Origin: Panagrolaimus kolymaensis
Lineage: Eukaryota; Nematoda; Chromadorea; Rhabditida; Panagrolaimidae
Length of the DNA: 64,000 nt
Direction: 5' to 3'
Assembly: GCA_028622995.1 (NCBI GenBank)
Contig: JAJQJQ010000046.1
Coordinates: forward strand, 434,001-498,000
In this document: positions 58,432 to 64,000 of the stretch, in pieces
Layout of the letters: the number at the start of each line of letters is the position of its first letter
Numbering within the stretch: position 1 is the stretch's first letter
Translations under genes and position numbers: made by a program
The notes under the pieces: model-generated
Told to the model about the DNA's origin: nothing
The model's input: the letters and a program-made list of their open reading frames with translations, nothing else
The model's database searches: none

Positions 58432-61257
58432 ATGAAGTGTTTTGGTGAATGGAAGCTCGAATGTCCTAAGCCTTTATTATGTTGCAATAAACAAAAGCTT
58501 CAGTAAGTTACTTTTTTTTTCTCACTTTTTTTATATCTGGAAAAATTATTATTTATTGTGGTTGTTCTATTTGTTTGATTTTCTTTAAACTAAAAAATAA
58601 ATAAATAATGGGCGTAGATGATGCATTTCAAAAATTAATTGATGATATAAATCGTTCCAAATTAATTCAATTACCACCTCAATGTATTCATAATAAAGAT
58701 GATTCTAAAGTGTATCTTTCTTGTTTTGTGTTTTTAGCAACTTTCATTAATTATAAAAAATAATAGTAATAAAACTTTAGTAAAAATTCTTAAAAAATGA
58801 TTACCTCTCTTTCTAGTGATAGTAATGCTTTTTTGCCAATATTTTTTATTTTTTAATTACTATCCATAAACATTATTTAAATTTTTTTTTCAGAGAATAT
58901 GCGAAAATTGTAAAGTCCAAATTATTCTCTCTTCATGTAATTCTTGTATTATCATCGATAATATATTTAATTGTTGGAGCATGGGCTTTTCAAATGCTTG
59001 AAAGTGAACCCATGAGAGAAGCAAAGACACAACAATTGGCCCAAATTCATGCAGATTCTGATGCTTATATTGAACAAGTTTTTGAGTTAGTTCAAAAAAA
59101 TAAAGATTTGTTGAATGGCATGGATGAAAATGAATTAGCTAAAAAAATTATCGAACAAAGTACAGATAAATTTGGAAAGGTGAGTTAATGAAAAAAAAAA
59201 AATGGAATAAAAAATGTTAGTGACTATAACATCCAAATGAGTGCACCACCAATTGTGTTATTATCATCGACTCTCTTTTACCTCAAAAATAAAAAGATAT
59301 ATATGCGGATTTTTTTAGTATGTTGACGATGTCTTTGGAGCTTATCGATTATTTCGGCATGGTTTTGAAGATGATTCACCAACTTGGGATTTTCTTAATG
59401 CCATTGTTTTTACTTCCACAACCTTGACTTCCATTGGATTTGGTTTTGTATGTCCCATTACATTTTGGGGTCGATTATTTTTAATTGGATATTGTTTAAT
59501 TGGAATTCCACTTTGTTTAATCACTGTTGCAAATATAGCTAAATTTATAACAGAATTTATTTTTCATTATCATTTTAAAATATGGAAATCATATTTAAAA
59601 TATAAAAATCGTAATAAAGAAACCAATGGTGGCTCGGAAGAAGATAAATATTTATTTAATGATAGCGAAGATGAACAAGAAATATTGGATCGAGTTAAAC
59701 TCGTTCGATTTCCACCTATTGTGGTTTTTATGTTTGTGTTGTTTTATGGTTTCCTTGCAGCTGGATTAATTACTCGATGGGAAGATTGGACTTATTTGGA
59801 ATCGCTTTATTTCACTTTTATCGCTATTTTAACTGTAGGTAAGTATAGTTTTGAAAAAAGCAAAAAATAAAACAAGGGTATCATTTATTTTAAGCCAACA
59901 TTTTAATTTTTAGGCTTCGGTGATTTCCGACCTGAACCACAAAATATGATGACAATTTTAATTGTAATCCTTGGAGGCGTGACTCTCACAACCATGTGTA
60001 TGGATGTTGTAGGTCGAATGTATCTTAAAGAAATACATTATCTCGGTAGAAAGCTTCAAACGAATAATCCATTTTATCTCATTCGTGAAGCTAAAGCTCG
60101 TCGACGTCGAGCTGCAATGGCGGGTTTACTCGCTCAACTTGCTCGTGGAATGATTTTTGCACATCGAAATTATTCTGAACTTTCAAGAAAACGTTCATCC
60201 AAAAGAAAGAAAAAGAAGAGAGTATCACATATTTGTGAGTTTAAAAACTTTTGTAAGATAAGGTAAAAAATAAAATTGCAGTACCCGATGGAAAATTTAT
60301 GTTTGCTCGTTTACCACCTGATCCACCAAGAGAATGTCAAGTTGTTTCAACTTCGGCTTATAGTGTTAGGCTTGCATGGGCACCATCGTTTTCAACTGAT
60401 TCAGAAGTAACTTATAATATTCGATATCGATTGAAGTAAGTTTTAACTTTTCTAACTATCTATGAATTTAAGAAATTTTTCCAATAATTTATTTTGAATT
60501 TTCTTTTTAATACATTAACCTCAAAATTCCTCTTTTTGCAGATACTACACTAAATCCAAAGAAGATAGTAAAACTCGTGAACTCAAAGGAATATCTGGAA
60601 ATACAGTGGAAATTATGTCCATCGAATCTTGTTCACTTTATGAGTTTCGAATTACTGCTGTTTCACGTTATGGTGAAAGTAAACCCGTTTTTCTCGTGCA
60701 ATATACTGAACCCCAATTAAGTCCACAACATATTTTGGCGACTAAACTTAATGCAAATACCATTGAATTAACTTGGGATCCACCTTATAAACGAACCCAT
60801 GATGTTAAAGTATGTCTTTATTTATACCGTAAAAAAAGTTTAGTATCCTTTTTTTATAGAATTATATGGTTTATTTTACTGATAATCCTACCGCAAGATT
60901 ATCTGATTGGCAGAAAGTTCCAGTATATGGTAAACGAATAGTATTTCCTGAATTAAAATATGATTGGTTTTATTTGTTTTGTGCGAATGCATGCTTTAAA
61001 GATGGTCAACGTTCACCCCTTTCAAGAGCATTGTTTGTAAAAACGGATAAATTAGAATTTAATAGTCTTTGTAAGTTTAAAAAAAAGAAGCTAAATAACT
61101 ATTATTGGCTTTCGCAAAATGTCCTAATACTCTTGGAAATTTTTTAGACGTTGGCCACTCTCGAACTATTGAAGTTATGGAAGCAATAAGTGAGCATACA
61201 GAAACCACTGAAGCTACACCGTTATTAAAACGAGATTATCAATCATTCCAAGCTTAA
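58432..61257 (+). CDS. Two-pore-domain K+ channel (TWK-like) with C-terminal fibronectin III domains
   Basis: Exons 58432-58502, 58894-59179, 59319-59838, 59914-60234, 60282-60435, 60542-60809, 60860-61070 and 61148-61257 keep phase to the TAA at 61255-61257: 646 residues. Order: M1 (LHVILVLSSIIYLIVGAWAF), long extracellular helix loop, P1 with filter TSIGFGF, M2, M3 (PPIVVFMFVLFYGFLAAGLI), P2 with TVGFGDF, M4 (MMTILIVILGGVTLTTMC), then a basic linker. From about residue 400 follow FN3 features: PPDPPRECQV, VRLAWAP, YNIRYRLK, SLYEFRITAVSRYGESKP, and a second, more diverged one beginning ATKLNANTIELTWDPPY. The C-terminus of K2P channels is cytosolic, so these FN3 domains should face the cytoplasm. 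Acts as a background K+ channel by family. Confidence 0.9.
58608..58711 (+). CDS. Possible alternative first exon of the K2P channel
   Basis: ATG at 58608 opens MGVDDAFQKLIDDINRSKLI...; a GT/GTATCT donor at 58711/58712 leaves phase 2, the same phase as the first exon at 58432-58502, so both could splice to 58894. No acceptor precedes it, consistent with a separate promoter. Would swap a Cys-rich N-terminus (MKCFGEWKLECPKPLLCC) for one without it. Confidence 0.45.
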
Positions 61258-61487
61258 TATTATTTAATCTATGTGCAGAAAAAAAAGAAGCTCCTTTCCT
61301 CAAACGAATTATTGCCTATTCATATCAACCAAAAAACTTTGCTAAAAAAATATACAAAATTGAAAAGGATTTGCGTTTGTGGAAATTAACTTAAATGCAA
61401 CATGAAAATAAATAATTTTATTAAATGTTTTTTCCATAAATAACAAACAAATAAATAAACACGAAAAATGTGGAATAAACAAAATTT

Positions 61488-64000
61488 TCAAAGCTTATTA
61501 GTATTAATTGAAACCCTTTGATGAGAAACAGTAAACCAATTTTTAAATAATTTTCCACAACTTTTTGCTGATCTTGGTGGATTTATAGTACCATCAGGGC
61601 CTTCACAAGCAAATGGAAAGCGAAGAATATAATATTTGTTGTTTTCAAGTTCCAATGGTTCTTCGCAAGGATAAAAATATCCATTCGGGTTAATTGAAGA
61701 TGGTTGAATTTTAATATTTAATTTAGCTAATACTGGAGCTTTGGGTGTAACAATATGGAGTCGCATAAGTTGAGCTGCCACTAAAGGACTTCGACGACAT
61801 GTACATGGCATCCATATAGGGACATCAGATTCAAGAAGGTCTTTAGCCTCGTCCTAAAATTTTGGTATTATTAAAAATTTGAGAGGTAGATAATGACAAA
61901 CCTTATAAGCAAACGGCCCCAATCGCTTTTCAGAATTTATAGGTTTATTTGATCGTTCAATAAAATTTCGATGACCTCTTGGACATTCATAATCAAAACC
62001 AATAAAAAACTAAAAAATCTTTTTTTCATATTTTTTATTTCCGAAAAAAATCTTACTTTTATTTTTTCTGAATTCATCCCTTCTTTTTCATCATCTTGTG
62101 GTAAAGGCTTTCGACGACTTCTTGCATTCATATCAATTTTGGGGTTAAGTCTACGAATATCATCTTCCCAATTCTTTGAATTAACTTTTAAATAAATATC
62201 TAATGGAAGCAAGAAATCACAACCGTGTTTAAAATTAGGTAACCGAAGACCTCGTTGATGGCAATAACGATTGGATACTCCAACACACGTTAAAGCCCAA
62301 GACGGAAAACCTGGTAAGAGGCCAGCTGGAGCATTAGAATGTGGTAAATATTCAATAAATTGACCTAAAAATAAATTTTAAATTCTGAAGTCGACGAAAA
62401 GCTTCGATTACCTTTATAATGTTTTAAAAGTCTATCATATGAAATATTTCTAGGTTTGTCGACTATTAAATTTTCATCATAATTATCTAAATAGCTTCCA
62501 ATTCCATCTCCACCGATATCCCTATCCTCTTCGCTATCATCGTTATCTGATTTCTCATCATTATCGTCATCAGAAGTTGTTCCTCCTTCATCAACTTTAC
62601 TATTATTTTTAGCTTTTTCATCCAAAAATAATTCTTTTAGTTTATCATCATCCAAAAATCGGTCAAATATATTATTCACTTCTTCATCATCTTCATCTAT
62701 TTCCTCTTCATCGTCAATGGTTTCATCCATTGTTTCACCTGACAATGCCGCAGTATCAGTAATTTTAGATGATTCAGAAGCTGTTGATTTCTAGAAAAAA
62801 AACGATAAACATAAAATTTCAAAAAAATAGAAAAACTTACAGCTCTTTTTGAAGGACTTCGTCGATTAATTCTTGGACTTTCAAGTCGTTCATTTTCTTC
62901 AGGGCTAATATTACCAATAGTTTCAGTTGTGAGGACTGGTATAAATATGGGGAATTTGTAAGATTCCATGTTAATACAACATTGAAATTGCCGGAAGAAG
63001 TCATAATTGGCTTCCTGAAAAAAAGTGGTTCAAATATCCAAAAAATCAAATACGAAGCATCAAAAGAGTTGGTTTCTCATTCTCAACTCACCTTTAAATT
63101 AAATGGATCAACTCTAGTTAATTGATTTTTACCGCAATTACATGATGAAGTATATCGATATCCACTATCATGTTCCAATTCCTTTTCATGAATTTTATGT
63201 TTACAATAATGTCCAGTAACTGATAAAGTTTCACACCGTTGATGTCCGTCTTCCCAAAATGATGTACATGCTTCATTTATTTGTTTGGTTGCTTGCTCCA
63301 AGCTTTCACCCGCTACAGTGCCTTTGATACTTTCTATTGCTTTTTCAAGTTCAATCGTGTGCTCAATTTTTGTTAAACATCCTCCATGACTTTGGCAATT
63401 TTGACGATAATTATGTATTGCTCGCTCCCAATGACTTGTTTCAATTCTAAAACGTTTTTAGTAATATAAAAAGTGTACAATGAATGTGAAAGCTTACGAT
63501 TGTGCAAGAGCTAATTCAGGTATATACTCAGCTATTTTAATTGCAGTTGCATCTTTAATCAGTGAATTATAAGTTATTTTAGCTCCAATAATAAATTCTT
63601 TTAAACTTGGGAAACAATTAAAATTTTTAAATCGATCTCCATGCTTTAGAATATTTTTCATGGATGATCGAATGAAGCCACAATAATCGGGTTCGCGTGG
63701 TTCTAAATGGTTTTATTAAAGATAAGTTAATAAAATTTGATACAAACCTTCATCGGTAGAAGTAGGCTTATTATCCAAGAAATTTGAAATTAAATCAATA
63801 ATTAAATCTCGTGGTTCTTCTTTTGGAGATTTTACAACGTGAACATATCTTACTTCTTCTGGCAATATCAGAAGGCAATTGATTCTAAAAACTGAGATAA
63901 GAAAACGAGAAAAAGAAAAATTTGAGCTTACAAAGATGTATCAACAACGCGAATATGCTTCAAATTATTAAAAATTTGATTTTCCCATCCTTGTTCAAGC
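61488..64000 (-). CDS. smg-8: SMG-8 orthologue (NMD factor), N-terminus off window
   Basis: Exons (minus) 64000-63932 (partial), 63884-63748, 63702-63498, 63446-63092, 63014-62841, 62790-62412, 62364-62057, 62009-61902 and 61853-61488 (TGA) keep phase. SMG8 signatures: SCNCGKNQLTRVDPFNLKEANYDFF, a long acidic disordered insert (62412-62790), LPGFPSWALTCVGVSNRYCHQ, IGFDYECPRGHRNFI and MPCTCR...AAQLMRLHIVTPKAPV. SMG8 with SMG9 regulates the SMG1 kinase that phosphorylates UPF1 in nonsense-mediated decay. The G-domain-like N-terminal part begins before the window's right edge (LEQGWENQIFNNLKHIRVVD). Convergent with the K2P gene, 230 bp between stop codons. Confidence 0.9.

Overview
This is about 64 kb of AT-rich nematode genomic DNA. 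The evidence is short introns (many about 45-60 bp) ending in TTTTTAG or TTTCAG, a Major Sperm Protein domain gene, a cellular RNA-dependent RNA polymerase of the EGO-1/RRF type, an ERG/FLI-type ETS factor closest to AST-1, an SMG-8 orthologue and a TWK-like potassium channel. Species cannot be fixed from sequence alone; a free-living clade IV type nematode is a reasonable guess. All gene models were built by hand from splice sites and reading-frame phase.

Layout. 1-13.7 kb: the end of a secreted Ala/Thr/Val-rich protein (-), an R/S-rich basic protein (+), an unrecognised conserved-looking protein (-), a GPI-type cysteine-rich ectoprotein resembling the DUF7042-7045 group (-), and a Gly/Tyr-rich secreted protein with a furin-like site (+). 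14.7-20.6 kb: a membrane-anchored M13 (neprilysin-like) homologue without zinc ligands, followed by a 5'-truncated duplicate with an in-frame stop. 20.6-22.8 kb: a decayed Helitron with a recognisable 3' terminus, and a minisatellite. 23.2-30.0 kb: an unknown protein and a complete DNA topoisomerase II whose longest form has a mitochondrial-type presequence. 30.7-34.9 kb: an MSP-domain protein, a small GPI-type Cys-rich protein and an inverted pair of small membrane-protein paralogues, one split by a MITE. 35.6-43.4 kb: a complete 15-exon RdRP, a relic of a second RdRP, a membrane protein with a phospho-FFAT-like motif, and a small repeat protein. 44.1-49.6 kb: the ETS factor. 49.6-58.4 kb: a gene-poor stretch with a transposon cluster and one good tRNA-His. 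58.4-64 kb: a two-pore-domain K+ channel with C-terminal fibronectin III domains (+), and convergent smg-8 (-), which runs off the window.

Functionally the genes are mostly unrelated housekeeping, RNA-silencing/NMD, neuronal and secreted-protein genes. The most unusual items are the K2P-FN3 fusion with two first exons, the topoisomerase II presequence, the zinc-less M13 protein with its decayed copy, the RdRP relic between two genes, the MITE that truncates a membrane-protein gene, and a family of 8-bp-TSD elements with GATCC-rich minisatellite cores, one of them carrying a tRNA-like Pol III promoter.
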